Shown here one piece after another: positions 28,424 through 37,836 of a stretch of DNA of 64,000 nucleotides (the first letter of the stretch is position 1; every line of letters begins with the position of its first letter). Source of the stretch: Bradyrhizobium sp. NDS-1. GTDB taxonomy: Bacteria; Pseudomonadota; Alphaproteobacteria; Rhizobiales; Xanthobacteraceae. The stretch covers positions 6,247,501 to 6,311,500 of the forward strand of contig NZ_CP136628.1 in assembly GCF_032918005.1 (NCBI RefSeq). Direction: 5' to 3'. A model generated the notes under the pieces. The model was given only the letters and a program-made list of their open reading frames with translations, searched no databases and was not told the origin of the DNA. The translations under genes were made by a program, and so were the position numbers.

Positions 28424-28800
28424 TAGGTGGGTATGCGCTCGGGAAAAACACGCTGTGAAAAATCACAGCTGCGCGAATGGCAAATCGGTATGCTCACGCT
28501 TGCGTGACGCACACCCGCATCCCCGCGTGTCTGAAGTCGCGTCACATCGGACACATTCGCCAAAGTCGCTCCAGCATCGGCTGCTGAGCAGACTCCATGC
28601 GATATCGAATATGATCACCAGAACCAGGTCATAATCCGTACGAGGGATGGGGTGGTTAACACCCCTCGCCGCCGACTTGGCGCCCTTCGAGCGCGGCGAG
28701 ATTGGCCCCACCTATTCCGAGCCGCGCTAACCGCTTGCGGATCTCCGCGATTTCGCGGTGATCCGCGCGCGTGACGAAATCGATCGCAAGGCGTCCTGCG
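28424..28800. other. Gap without a supported gene
   Basis: About 380 bases between the small secreted protein and the tetR-trxB remnant. Only short ORFs of atypical composition are visible, one of which runs into the remnant. Several fragments appear patched together, in line with the debris further right. Confidence 0.5.
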
Positions 28801-28901
28801 CTGCTCGGTCGGCCCGGCCGTTTTTGGTCACGACAATTCCGGTGCTTGACAGTATCCCGACGGCTTTGAAGTCGCCGGCCAGCATTGGGGCTTCGTCTGG
28901 C
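28801..28901. pseudogene. Remnant A of the tetR-trxB cassette
   Basis: The left part matches the first codons and upstream region of the TetR genes (GGTCACGACAATTCC, then GCTTGACAGTAT). The right part jumps straight into the middle of the thioredoxin-reductase-like gene (CGACGGCTTTGAAGTCGCCG, then GCCAGCATTGGGGC). Everything between the promoter -35 and the redox-motif codons is missing. The same junction, AGTAT joined to CCCGACGGC, occurs in remnant B at 37654-37829. Confidence 0.82.
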
Positions 28902-28929
28902 TCCGCGCAAGGATAGCTTGCCAATTGCA

Positions 28930-31851
28930 TCAACGCCATTTCGGGGTCGTTTTCTTGGGAGTTTTCACGCCGCTTGTCCCGGTCTCCAGCTGAGTCAACA
29001 GTCGGGACGCACGAACAAGGTCTTGCGTACCGAACCCTTCGGTGAATTCATCGAAAATCGGAGCGAGCAATCGAACCGCCTTCATCTCGCGGTCCGTCGC
29101 CGCCCAATGAGTGGCGAGGTCGGTGGCGATCCGAAGCGCGAAGGTCAACGCGCCGATGGCGCGAGCTTCAGCCAGCGCCTGTTGTAACAGCTTCTCGGCG
29201 CGGACTGTTTCGCCGGCATGGAGAAGGATCGATGCATTGACCCGCAGGAGTTCCGAGCGGCACCAGCGCTCGCCCTGTCGTTCCTGATAGTCGATGGCTC
29301 GCCTGATGGCGTCGCGCGCTGGCGCGATCCGCCCTTGCCGCAGATATGCGCTAGCGAGGAAACCCAGATAGCTGCCGATCCGCATCAGGAAACGGCATTC
29401 GATCAGTTCGTCAATCGCGGCTCGGATATCTTCCAACGCGTGCGGATCGCCGCGCAAGTCGCGCAGGCAGGCCGAGAAATAGCGCTCGACCGCAACCCAG
29501 CGCGAGATGCGCTCGCGTTCGAGATTGCGACGCAGCCGTTCTGCGAAGATCTCAAGCGCGCCAAGATCGCCGGTTTCGAGCGAGATAGGCAGTGCGGCGA
29601 GCCCAAATGCGTTCGATTGCGACACCCAATGGCCCCCGCGGTCCGCAGCCTCAACGGCCTCGCGCGCCAGTCTGGTGGCGTAGTCGGCTTGCCCCTGCAT
29701 CCACGCGACGAAGGGCAGGTTGAAGCGCACGGCGACGAAGCGGTAGACCTCGTTCGCATCCTTGCGCGAGCGGCCCTCGGCCAGCGAACGGGTTGCTGCG
29801 AGCCGATCGAGAACCGGGCGGCTCTTGCTCAATTCGCCTGCAAAGGCGCGGGCCCATGCCAGGGCCCTGTCGGCTTCGGATGTCGCCGTCGAATCGCGCG
29901 CCCGGTCGGCCAGCGAGGTGGCCTCCTCAAGATAGGTGATGGCGCGCGCGACTTCGCCGATCTGCAGCAGATAGAACGCAAAACCCACCAGCGCCCGCTG
30001 CTTATACTCGATGCTGTCGGCGCGTCTTGCGAAAGCGATCGCATCAAGCCAGGCGACCTCGTTCTCATTCGAAATCTTGCGGGCGTAGAAGAGGCTCCAT
30101 CCGACCGCACAGGCGAGCTTTGCTTTCGACAGATCGTCGCAGGCGACGCTCTTGGCCAAAGCGAGCGCGCTCTCTAGCCGCGCCTGCGCCTCCGACAAGA
30201 TGAAGGTTTCCGACCACAGGGGGATCGCCGCAACCGCAAGCCTGATGCCGAGGATGGCATCGCCCTGCTCGCCGAACGACCATGACAGCGCGGTTCTCAG
30301 ATCGGCTATGCGGCCGAGGTAGCGCTCGGTCCAATCGGCCGGCTCGCGCCAGTTCCACTCTTCCTCGGACTGCTCGAACAGCGCAAGCATGCGCTCGGCA
30401 TGGCGGCGCGGCGCCCTGCCGCACGCCGGATCGCCCTGACGCCGCTCGGCGGCATAACGGCGTGTGCTGTCGAGCAGCCGGTAGCACAGGCTCGCGCCCC
30501 GGGCCTGCGCGCTCAACAGGGATTTGGCGACGAGGCTGCCGAGTCCGGTCACGACGTCGACTGGCGTGAGCCCGGACGCTTCCGCGACGAAGACCGCATC
30601 CTCGGCCTCGAATCCGTCACTGAATACGGACAGCAGCGCGAAAAGCCTGGCTTCCCTCTGCGACAGCAGCCGGAAGCTCCACTCAATCGTCGCCATCAGG
30701 GTCTCATGGCGCGGCGGCGCGTCGTCGGTCCCGGCGGCGCTAAAGCCGAGCTTCTGATCGAGAATGACCAACAGCTCCCGCGGCGTGAACCTGCCGATCT
30801 GAGCCGCAGCCAATTCGATGGCGAGTGGGAGTCCGTCCAACGAGTGGCAGACCGCGGCGATGGCTTGGCAATCATCGTCGACAAACTCGTAGTCAGCCCA
30901 TTCGGCGGCGCGGCGGACGAACAACTCCACCGCCGGGAACCTGACAGCCTGATCAACCGACAGCCCCAGCCCAGATCTCGGAGAAGCGAGAGCGCCAAGC
31001 CGCACGACATGCTCGGAGGTGTTGCCGAGCGGCTCGCGACTCGTCGCAAGCAGCCGGGACGGCGATGTGTCCGTCGTGAACTTGCTGGCGAAGATCGTGG
31101 CGGCGGGCAGCACATGCTCGCAATTGTCGAGGATGAGCAGCATCTGCCGCGGCCTCAGATAGTCGAGGACAGCAGCCAGACCAATGTCCGTATTGCCCCT
31201 GATACCGAGTGCCGTCACCAGCGCCGCGCCGAACAGAGTAGGATCTGAGATCGTAGCGAGATCGACGAAGCAGATGCCGTCGCGATACCTTGATGCAAAC
31301 CCTTGGGCGACGGCCACCGCCACGGTCGTCTTCCCGATCCCTCCTGCGCCGGCCAGGGTCACGTGCCTGTCCTCAGCGAGCAGATCGGCGATTTCGACGA
31401 TGTCGGCTTCGCGTCCGACGATGCCGCGCGGCAATGGCGGATGGGAATGGGGGAGCGGATCGGCCAGCGTAGGCTCCTCCTCGATCTCGCCGATGACGGC
31501 CTGGACATCGGCGATGAATTTGTACCCGCGCCGCGCCACGGTCGCGATGTAGATGGGCTCGATCTGGGTGTCTCCCAGCGAGCGCCGCAAGCTCCACATA
31601 TTGACCTTAAGATTGCTGTCGTGGAGGAACGTGCCCGGCCAGGCTGCCGCCATCAGCTCGTTCTTGGTGACTAGCTCGCCACGGCGCTCCACCAGCAGCC
31701 GCAAGAGCTCGAACGCGCGTCCGCCCAGTTTGACGGGACGCCCGTCGAGAAGGAGCAATTGGCGGCGGGGTATCAGTCGAAATGGGCCGAAGCAGTAGGT
31801 GAGCTCCCGCCGGCCTGTGCCCCGTTGTCGTGCCTCCGTGGCAGCCCGCAT
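28930..31851 (-). CDS. Large STAND-type regulator: winged helix, NTPase, TPR-like repeats
   Basis: A 973-residue regulator. Residues 15-110 are an OmpR/CadC-type winged helix (GGRAFELLRLLVERRGELVT, then SNLKVNMWSLRRSLGD and RRGYKFIA). An NB-ARC-like ATPase follows with Walker A GAGGIGKTT, Walker B LLILDNCEH and GLPLAIELAAAQIG. The C-terminal half is helical and TPR-like and would sense a ligand or partner. Such proteins stay ADP-bound until the repeats are engaged. Target unknown. A 16-base palindrome sits just before the start. Downstream is debris, upstream the quinol-monooxygenase-like gene. Confidence 0.88.
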   Translation of the reverse strand: MRAATEARQRGTGRRELTYCFGPFRLIPRRQLLLLDGRPVKLGGRAFELLRLLVERRGELVTKNELMAAAWPGTFLHDSNLKVNMWSLRRSLGDTQIEPIYIATVARRGYKFIADVQAVIGEIEEEPTLADPLPHSHPPLPRGIVGREADIVEIADLLAEDRHVTLAGAGGIGKTTVAVAVAQGFASRYRDGICFVDLATISDPTLFGAALVTALGIRGNTDIGLAAVLDYLRPRQMLLILDNCEHVLPAATIFASKFTTDTSPSRLLATSREPLGNTSEHVVRLGALASPRSGLGLSVDQAVRFPAVELFVRRAAEWADYEFVDDDCQAIAAVCHSLDGLPLAIELAAAQIGRFTPRELLVILDQKLGFSAAGTDDAPPRHETLMATIEWSFRLLSQREARLFALLSVFSDGFEAEDAVFVAEASGLTPVDVVTGLGSLVAKSLLSAQARGASLCYRLLDSTRRYAAERRQGDPACGRAPRRHAERMLALFEQSEEEWNWREPADWTERYLGRIADLRTALSWSFGEQGDAILGIRLAVAAIPLWSETFILSEAQARLESALALAKSVACDDLSKAKLACAVGWSLFYARKISNENEVAWLDAIAFARRADSIEYKQRALVGFAFYLLQIGEVARAITYLEEATSLADRARDSTATSEADRALAWARAFAGELSKSRPVLDRLAATRSLAEGRSRKDANEVYRFVAVRFNLPFVAWMQGQADYATRLAREAVEAADRGGHWVSQSNAFGLAALPISLETGDLGALEIFAERLRRNLERERISRWVAVERYFSACLRDLRGDPHALEDIRAAIDELIECRFLMRIGSYLGFLASAYLRQGRIAPARDAIRRAIDYQERQGERWCRSELLRVNASILLHAGETVRAEKLLQQALAEARAIGALTFALRIATDLATHWAATDREMKAVRLLAPIFDEFTEGFGTQDLVRASRLLTQLETGTSGVKTPKKTTPKWR

Positions 31852-31864
31852 TGATCATTGCCAA

Positions 31865-31880
31865 TCGATCGAACGATCGA
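31865..31880. promoter_or_regulatory. Palindrome before the STAND regulator
   Basis: TCGATCG-AA-CGATCGA is a perfect 16-base dyad ending 14 bases upstream of the regulator ATG. It could be an autoregulatory operator or an mRNA hairpin over the ribosome binding region. The flanking 31852-31983 gap is AT-rich and probably holds the promoter. Confidence 0.4.
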
Positions 31881-31983
31881 CCGGTATTATCATGCACTGC
31901 AATATTATTGAAGAGAACCCTTCTGAGTTCGTACGATTTGCCGCAGGGCAATACGACCAAACGCGCGTGGGAGGACGGTCGGG

Positions 31984-32403
31984 CTATTTTTTGGGCTTGC
32001 CGAGAATGGCCATGCGCATGACTTCGACGCCGCCATCGGCAAGTTCCGGAAGCTTGGCGAACCACTCCTTCACATAAGGCATTGCATTGTGTGCATCGAA
32101 ATCGGCCTGGCTGGCGAACACTTCGTAGAAGATGAAGTGTCCGGGCTTGGCGCGGTCTTCCTGAAGGAAATAGATCAAGTTCTTGGGATCGCTGCGGACC
32201 AGGTCGATCAGCGGCAAGGTAACGGCGCGCAGCATGTCTTCCTTTCCAGGCTTGGCACGCACCTGGGCCACCACGGAATATGCACCCTCCGGGATTTCCT
32301 GATAGTGCACGCGCGGCGCTTCCTGAGCCACAGCCGGAAGCGTTGCTGGCAGCATAGAGGCGATCAGCAGGGCGGCGAGCGAGTTGCGGACGAGAGTTTG
32401 CAT
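31984..32403 (-). CDS. Secreted quinol monooxygenase-like (ABM domain) protein
   Basis: A 139-residue protein with signal peptide SLAALLIASMLPATLPAVAQ and a YgiN-type antibiotic-biosynthesis-monooxygenase domain (YSVVAQVRAKPGKEDMLRAV, IYFLQEDRAKPGHFIFYEVF, PYVKEWFAKLPELADGG). Family members oxidise quinols or serve as small ferredoxin-like dimers without cofactor. It is last in a same-strand run of four genes (hydrolase, aldo/keto reductase, VOC, this), three of them with export signals. Confidence 0.85.
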   Translation of the reverse strand: MQTLVRNSLAALLIASMLPATLPAVAQEAPRVHYQEIPEGAYSVVAQVRAKPGKEDMLRAVTLPLIDLVRSDPKNLIYFLQEDRAKPGHFIFYEVFASQADFDAHNAMPYVKEWFAKLPELADGGVEVMRMAILGKPKK

Positions 32404-32477
32404 CGCGAAGTCCTTGACAGGTGATTGTATCGCCGGTGACCAGCGGGGGCGCCGACAGCCGCCCGCCGCACGAGCGT

Positions 32478-33311
32478 CTAGCGCACGATCTTCTGTTGCC
32501 GTTTTGCCAAGGCCTCGCTGAAGCGCTTCTTGACCGGACCGAGCGCCTTGACGAATTCGAGCTGCTCGCCCTCTGGTCCCTTGCAGTAGATCAGCTCCCA
32601 GCCGTTCGATGGTTCGGCGGTCACCCGGTTCGTGTTGGTGTTGCGGGGCGCGGCCTTGCGATCCGCCTCCGTCATGACGCGGATGGTGCGGTTCGCTCTC
32701 ACCTGCGTCATGCCGCGGCGCGCCGATTCCGCTTCGAGATCGGCAATGAACTTGTTGAAGTCGACATCGTCGCGAACATAGAAGCAGATGTGCATCATGC
32801 GCGGGAAAGCAGGGCTCATGTGCTCCACCGGTTCGGCGAAGCTCTTCGCGCTGCCGATGGGCTGATCAGCCTCGCGATATTGCAGCAGTTCCAGCACCAT
32901 GTTGTCGAACTGGATGAAGCGGACATCGAGCCGCTGTGCCCCGCTTCGCAAGTCGGGCACGCCAATGGTTCGCGGATTGACCCCGCGTGCGTTCGCCTCG
33001 ATCTCCTGGTCGGCCAGCAGCGTGTTCTGCACCCCGTCGCCCTGGAAGTCGCCGTGCCGGAACACCTCGGTGCCGCCAAGAACCTCCGTGTAGAACTGGT
33101 ACGCCCGTTCCATGTTCTGGACCGTCAGCCCGAAATGCTGGACTCCCTGGAGCCGCGCGCCGAGCGGCGCCTCGTCGCGCTCGGCCTCCTGTGCCGCGGC
33201 GCGTGCGTCGATTGCCGTGCCGGTGACGAGGCCCGTGACGACGGCGGCGCCGGCGGTCTGAAGCAAGGCGCGGCGACCCATGTCGGTGGGGTTGTCGTTT
33301 TCATCTGTCAT
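32478..33311 (-). CDS. VOC-family (glyoxalase-like) protein with Tat leader
   Basis: A 277-residue protein with an N-terminal MGRRALLQTAGAAVVTGLVT, a twin-arginine leader, and two vicinal-oxygen-chelate halves (VQHFGLTVQNMERAYQFYTE, HICFYVRDDVDFNKFIADLE, and NGWELIYCKGPEGEQLEF). It likely binds a divalent metal and acts on a small substrate in the periplasm. Exact reaction unknown; family includes dioxygenases, isomerases and resistance proteins. Confidence 0.85.
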   Translation of the reverse strand: MTDENDNPTDMGRRALLQTAGAAVVTGLVTGTAIDARAAAQEAERDEAPLGARLQGVQHFGLTVQNMERAYQFYTEVLGGTEVFRHGDFQGDGVQNTLLADQEIEANARGVNPRTIGVPDLRSGAQRLDVRFIQFDNMVLELLQYREADQPIGSAKSFAEPVEHMSPAFPRMMHICFYVRDDVDFNKFIADLEAESARRGMTQVRANRTIRVMTEADRKAAPRNTNTNRVTAEPSNGWELIYCKGPEGEQLEFVKALGPVKKRFSEALAKRQQKIVR

Positions 33312-33402
33312 GTTGCTCTCCTTGGTCGTTCGGTGGATTGGTCTGCCTTGTCCTGCCGGCCGGAGCAGCGCCTGGCCGAGGTGACGTGCCGCCCTCGAGC
33401 TT

Positions 33403-34416
33403 TCAATCAGCGGCGGGAAGCGGAGCTGCGGGGCTGACCAGCCCCTCGGAGCGGAGCTCGCGCCAGAAGTCCGCCGGGATGGCCTCCTCGAACGCCGCGC
33501 GATCCTCGGCGATGCGCCCCGGACGGCTCGCTCCGGGAATGACGGCAGCCACCACCGGGTTGGCCAGCGCGAACTGCAGGCCTGCCGCCTTCATGCTGAT
33601 GCCGTAGCGGTCGGCGATCGCCTTGATCCGCGCCACCTTGTTGACGATTTCCGCCGGCGCCGGGGCATATTCGAAGTTCGGACCGCCGACGAGCGCGCCA
33701 GAACTGTAGGGGCCGCCGACGACGATCGCGAGCTCGTGCTCGGCGACCATGGGCATCACCCGCTGCAGCGCCCTTGCATGGTCGAGCAGCGTGTATCGGC
33801 CCGCGAGCAGGAAGCCGTCGGGGCGCGGCTCTTCGAGCGCGAGCAGCAGCTCGATCGGCTCGACCCGGTTGACGCCGAGGCCCCACGCCTTGATCACACC
33901 TTCGTCGCGCAGCCGGTCGAGCGCCTTGAACGCGCCCGTGCGCGCGCTTTCGAAGACCGAAAGCCACTCGTCGCCGTAGAAATCCTGCGCCACGTCATGC
34001 ACGAAGACGATGTCGATGTGGGACGTAGCAAGCCGCTTCAGACTGTCCTCGATCGAACGCAGCGTCGCGTCCCGGGAATAATCGTTCACGATCCTGTTCG
34101 AACGCCCGTATTTGAACACGCCCCCCTTCTCGCCGAGCTCGCGGGCGCCGACATCCTCGATCTCGTCCAGGATCAATCTTCCGACCTTGGTGCTGACGAC
34201 ATAATCGCTTCGCGGCCGGCCTCCGAGCGCCGCGCCCATGCGGATCTCGGCAAGGCCCGCGCCATAGAAGGGCGCGGTGTCGAAATAGCGGATGCCGTCG
34301 TCCCATGCCGCATTCACGGTCGCGAGCGCTTCCTGCTCCGGGATGTCGCGAAACATGTTGCCGAGCGGCGCCGCGCCGAAACCCAGTCTTCCCGGCAGAA
34401 TATCCTTGAGGCCCAC
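33403..34416 (-). CDS. Aldo/keto reductase (D-threo-aldose dehydrogenase type)
   Basis: A 337-residue TIM-barrel NAD(P)-dependent oxidoreductase. It shows YFDTAPFYG with the catalytic Asp and Tyr, STKVGR with the catalytic Lys and IDIVFVHDV with the His. The opening LPGRLGFGAAPLGNMFRDIP matches the fucose / aldose 1-dehydrogenase branch. The GTG start at 34416 has AAGGA eight bases upstream; extension to 34494 is not family-like. Substrate could be an aldose or an aldehyde. Confidence 0.88.
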   Translation of the reverse strand: MGLKDILPGRLGFGAAPLGNMFRDIPEQEALATVNAAWDDGIRYFDTAPFYGAGLAEIRMGAALGGRPRSDYVVSTKVGRLILDEIEDVGARELGEKGGVFKYGRSNRIVNDYSRDATLRSIEDSLKRLATSHIDIVFVHDVAQDFYGDEWLSVFESARTGAFKALDRLRDEGVIKAWGLGVNRVEPIELLLALEEPRPDGFLLAGRYTLLDHARALQRVMPMVAEHELAIVVGGPYSSGALVGGPNFEYAPAPAEIVNKVARIKAIADRYGISMKAAGLQFALANPVVAAVIPGASRPGRIAEDRAAFEEAIPADFWRELRSEGLVSPAAPLPAAD

Positions 34417-34468
34417 GTTGCGAGTCCTTGTGTGGCTGCTGAACAATCCGTACGCCGTCCGGCCGGTC

Positions 34469-35224
34469 TCAGTCGGTCGCGGATGTGTCGGCACTTCTGA
34501 TGAACGCCGCGACCTCGCGGGGATGCGACAGCATCACCGCGTGGCTGCTTTTCATCTCCGTCACTTTCGCGCCCGAGCGCTTGGCCATGGTGCGTTGCGC
34601 GGTCGGCGGGATCATGTGATCCTCGCTCGTGACCATGTAATAGGTCGGCTTCGTCTTCCAGGCCACGCGGTCGACCTTGGTCTGCACCGCCTGCAATCCC
34701 CACGGCAATTGCGCGGCACCCATGAAGCGGGTCGTCGCGATGTCGACGTCGGCTGCGAAAGAGGCAGGGAATTTATCGCGGTCGACGAGGAGATAGTTGC
34801 CCTCGGCGACCAGCGGAGCCTTGTGCTCGCCGGCGGGTACCGGCGCTTCCGCCAGCGTGCTGACCGACTCTCCGGCATCGGGCGCAAACGCCGCGAGATA
34901 GACCAGGCTGCGAACCTTCGGATTGTCGCCGGCCTCCGTGATGACCATTCCACCATAGGAATGGCCGACGAGAATGACGGGATGCCGCGCCTTGGCGATC
35001 ACGCGCTCGGTCTCGGCGACATCGTCGCGAAGCGAGATCGTCGGCTGCTGGACGACGAGCACTTCATAGCCGGCATTCGCGAGGACGTCGTAGGTGTCCT
35101 TCCAGCCCGAGCCATCGACGAAGGCGCCATGTACGAGGACGACGGATACGGTCTTCTCGGCCGCGATCGCGGGAAGGGCCATTGTGATCGACATTGCGGC
35201 AAGCGCAGGGACGAGCATCTTCAT
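34469..35224 (-). CDS. Secreted alpha/beta hydrolase
   Basis: A 251-residue hydrolase with signal peptide LVPALAAMSITMALPAIAAE, oxyanion region VVLVHGAFVDGSGW, nucleophile elbow VGHSYGGMV (Ser) and a C-terminal SSHAVMLSHP carrying the catalytic His. It is of the salicylate-esterase/EstC-like branch (LVYLAAFAPDAGES). GGAG precedes ATG 35224. First gene of the four-gene minus-strand run and divergent from the AraC gene. Confidence 0.87.
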   Translation of the reverse strand: MKMLVPALAAMSITMALPAIAAEKTVSVVLVHGAFVDGSGWKDTYDVLANAGYEVLVVQQPTISLRDDVAETERVIAKARHPVILVGHSYGGMVITEAGDNPKVRSLVYLAAFAPDAGESVSTLAEAPVPAGEHKAPLVAEGNYLLVDRDKFPASFAADVDIATTRFMGAAQLPWGLQAVQTKVDRVAWKTKPTYYMVTSEDHMIPPTAQRTMAKRSGAKVTEMKSSHAVMLSHPREVAAFIRSADTSATD

Positions 35225-35563
35225 ACCAGGCTCCGATCTTCGAGACGGCGGCATCGCCGTTGATGGATGCTTCCCTAGCGCTCGCAAGCACTGCGGTATT
35301 TCCGATTCCTGCGCGATGACCGACGCATCTTGCTCAACCGCGGCGAGACCGGCTTTTCAAAGCCGCGCGCGCCGCGCTCCAAGCCCTTGCTTTACCTGGC
35401 TTTTACCTCTTTTAACCGCGCCGCCTCTGGACTTCGCGATCGCCGCTTGTGAGAAATTCGCGATCGGCGTGGCAGCGGCCGGGGCTGCAACTCATCACCG
35501 GATGGAATGATCGCTCGATCGCGATACGGGACCGGGATTCGCCGCAACGAAGCGGAGGTCGTG
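35225..35563. other. Divergent intergenic region, hydrolase / AraC
   Basis: About 340 bases between divergent starts. It must hold both promoters. A plus-strand reading near 35290-35450 is weakly regulator-like but has no supported start and ends quickly, so no gene is called. No clear dyad operator stands out. Confidence 0.5.
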
Positions 35564-36499
35564 ATGGCGCTCGTGACGCATGGAGATCAGAAGTACAAGA
35601 ACAGCGAGAAGCTCGCGGAGGCCAACGACTGGCCGGGGCTGAGCATCGAGCATCGCAAGTTCGAGGCAGGGCGCCAGGCGACGCCCGTTCCCATCTGCAC
35701 CGAGCTCGTCATGCTGCTGTCGGGCGGCGGCATGGTGTGCCGCGCCGGCAACGGCACAGTCCAGAAGAGCTTCGCCCGGCCGGGCATGAGCTACCTCGTT
35801 CCGGTGGGGACGCAGGAGAGCCATCTCGAGCTTTCGGACCGGATGGAGTGTCTTCATCTCTATCTCCCGCCGGCGCTGCTGGACCAGAGCGCGCTTGCGG
35901 ACTTCAATATTGATCCGGCAAAGATCGAGATCGCCTACGCCCACGGTCTGACGGACCAGGTGCTCTTCCACATCTGCTCGCCGCTTCGGGATCTGCTTCA
36001 CCGTCCGCGCCAGCCGACTGACGCGCTGTTCGTGGAAGGAATTCAAGTGGCGCTCGCGGCGCATCTGCTGGGCAATTATACGATCGATCGTTGGCGCGCG
36101 CCCGACAGGTCGCCGTCACTCGACCCACGGCGCCTGCAGCGCGTACAGGACTATATCGAGGCTTCTCTGGGAGACGAAATCAGACTCGAGGACCTGGCGG
36201 CTCAGGCCTGCCTCAGCCCCTATCATTTTTCGCGGCTGTTTCGCGAGGCGACCGGACTGTCGCCGCACCGTTACGTAACTGATCGCCGCGTGCAGGCGGC
36301 GCGGCACGAGCTTGCGTGCGACCGTCTGTCCTTGGTCGAAATTGCCCTGGAGTTCGGCTTCGGCTCGCAGGCCAACTTCACGCGCGTGTTCCGCAAGGCC
36401 GCCAGTCTCACGCCGGGGCAGTATCGCGAATTGTGCTGCGGTCAGGCCGACGTGAAGAGCGATCGTTCCGATACGGCACTCCGCAGGGATTGCGCATAA
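35564..36499 (+). CDS. AraC-family transcriptional regulator
   Basis: A 311-residue regulator: an N-terminal cupin-like effector domain and two C-terminal HTH motifs (EIRLEDLAAQACLSPYHFSR, then SLVEIALEFGFGSQANFTRV with FRKAASLTPGQYR). GGAGG precedes ATG 35564. It is divergent from the hydrolase-AKR-VOC-ABM run and the likely controller of that run, and is followed on its own strand by a DJ-1/PfpI gene. Confidence 0.9.
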   Translation: MALVTHGDQKYKNSEKLAEANDWPGLSIEHRKFEAGRQATPVPICTELVMLLSGGGMVCRAGNGTVQKSFARPGMSYLVPVGTQESHLELSDRMECLHLYLPPALLDQSALADFNIDPAKIEIAYAHGLTDQVLFHICSPLRDLLHRPRQPTDALFVEGIQVALAAHLLGNYTIDRWRAPDRSPSLDPRRLQRVQDYIEASLGDEIRLEDLAAQACLSPYHFSRLFREATGLSPHRYVTDRRVQAARHELACDRLSLVEIALEFGFGSQANFTRVFRKAASLTPGQYRELCCGQADVKSDRSDTALRRDCA

Positions 36500-36601
36500 T
36501 TCCGCAGGAATCGGAAATGCGGCTCTTGGCTGCCCGGGTATTGTTCTCGCAACGACAGATTTAGCGCTCCTTCCTTTATGGACTTCTCCAGGAAACGCAT
36601 C

Positions 36602-37273
36602 ATGACAAAACATGTCCTGTTTATCGTCAGCAACGCAGCGGTGATCGGTCCGAAAAATCGCAAGACGGGCTTCTTCTTCGCTGAGGTCGCGCATCCGTTC
36701 GATGTTCTCGACAAGGCGGGCATCGCCGTTGAGTTCGCTTCCTTAAGAGGTGGATGGACGCCGTATGATGCTTACGACGAGAAAGATCCCGCGGAAAAAG
36801 CCTTCCTTGAAAGCAAGGCTTTTCGCCGCCTAAATCGCAGCCGCAAACTTGCAGAGGTGGATGCCGCCGATTTTGATGCCATTCTCGTGCCCGGCGGTCT
36901 GGGGCCGATGGTCGATATCCAGCGTAACCCTATCGTTCAGAATGCAATCGTGCGCGCCTGGAGCACGGGCAAGCTTGTGTCTGCCGTTTGTCATGGTCCG
37001 TGCGCGTTTCTCGGGGTGGACCTTGGCGATGGCAAGCCGTTCGTGCAGGGCAAGAAGCTGACTTCGTTCTCGAAGAAGGAAGAGTATGATTACGCGCGCG
37101 AAGACGTTCCCTACGAACTGGAAGATGCCCTGCGGGCGGAGGGCGCCGGGTATACGTCCGCAGCAAACTGGCAACCGCACGTCGTCGTCGATGGACGCCT
37201 CATCACCGGACAGAATCCGGCCTCAGCTGGGCCCATGGCAAAAGAGCTGCTGGCAGCACTGAGAGATCTGTAA
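36602..37273 (+). CDS. DJ-1/PfpI-family protein (Hsp31-like)
   Basis: A 223-residue class I amidotransferase-fold protein: DAILVPGGLGPMVDIQ, nucleophile elbow VSAVCHGPCAFLGVDL with the reactive Cys, and NWQPHVVVDGRLITGQNPAS. Similar proteins act as glyoxalase III, deglycase or chaperone. AGGAAA precedes ATG 36602; ATG 36578 is an alternative. It may help aldehyde defence with the neighbouring enzymes. Confidence 0.87.
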   Translation: MTKHVLFIVSNAAVIGPKNRKTGFFFAEVAHPFDVLDKAGIAVEFASLRGGWTPYDAYDEKDPAEKAFLESKAFRRLNRSRKLAEVDAADFDAILVPGGLGPMVDIQRNPIVQNAIVRAWSTGKLVSAVCHGPCAFLGVDLGDGKPFVQGKKLTSFSKKEEYDYAREDVPYELEDALRAEGAGYTSAANWQPHVVVDGRLITGQNPASAGPMAKELLAALRDL

Positions 37274-37342
37274 AACAGGCAGGCTAGCATCGCTGGTTGA
37301 AGTCAATCCCGCAGTCACGCTGAAAAGGTTTGGTCGATCGCG

Positions 37343-37633
37343 ATGCCGTCGAAGATCACTGCCATTCTGGTTGCTCACCCGGGCAAGAGCGTTGAGCTCA
37401 GCGAATTTCTGGTCGGTCTCGCGCCGCATTGCAGGGCAGAGCCCGGTAATCTGCGTTGGGACGTATGGCGCGACAATTCGAACGATCACCGCTACGTCAT
37501 TGATGAGCTGTACCGAGATGTGATTGCGGTCGAAGCACATCGCGCCTCGCAACATTACCAGGCTTACCTATCCAGGGTTCCCGAACTGGCCGAACGTACG
37601 GCAGTCATCGCGGAAGCCGTAGACGTGAAATGA
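37343..37633 (+). CDS. Putative quinol monooxygenase (ABM domain, cytoplasmic)
   Basis: A 96-residue YgiN-like protein: KITAILVAHPGKSVELSEFL, EPGNLRWDVWRDNSNDHRYV and RASQHYQAYLSRVPEL. No signal peptide, unlike the ABM protein at 31984. It probably forms a dimer and oxidises a quinol or similar aromatic. It lies 69 bases after the DJ-1/PfpI gene on the same strand. Confidence 0.85.
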   Translation: MPSKITAILVAHPGKSVELSEFLVGLAPHCRAEPGNLRWDVWRDNSNDHRYVIDELYRDVIAVEAHRASQHYQAYLSRVPELAERTAVIAEAVDVK

Positions 37634-37653
37634 TCGGCGTCGGCGACATTGGC

Positions 37654-37829
37654 CCGTGTCACGTGCGATTCAACTTTTGTCTTTTGACCTCGGCGCTTGA
37701 CAGTATCCCGACGGCTTTGAAGTCGCCGGCCAGCATTGGGGCTTCGTCTGGTCCGGCCCGCAGTCGCACAATCAGGTCAGGCTGTTCCACGATTGGACCG
37801 ACAAGTTGACGCTCTTCGCCGATGGTCGC
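37654..37829. pseudogene. Remnant B of the tetR-trxB cassette
   Basis: The left end (TCACGTGCGATTCAACTTTTG) matches the flank just past the tetR stop at 41.2 kb. The whole tetR coding part is gone. GCTTGACAGTAT (the promoter -35 region) follows and then jumps to CCCGACGGCTTTGAAG, running on to match trxB codons through the CTCTTCGCCGATGG block. The junction equals that of remnant A. It closely abuts the stop of the binding-protein gene at 37837. Confidence 0.85.
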
Positions 37830-37836
37830 CACACTC

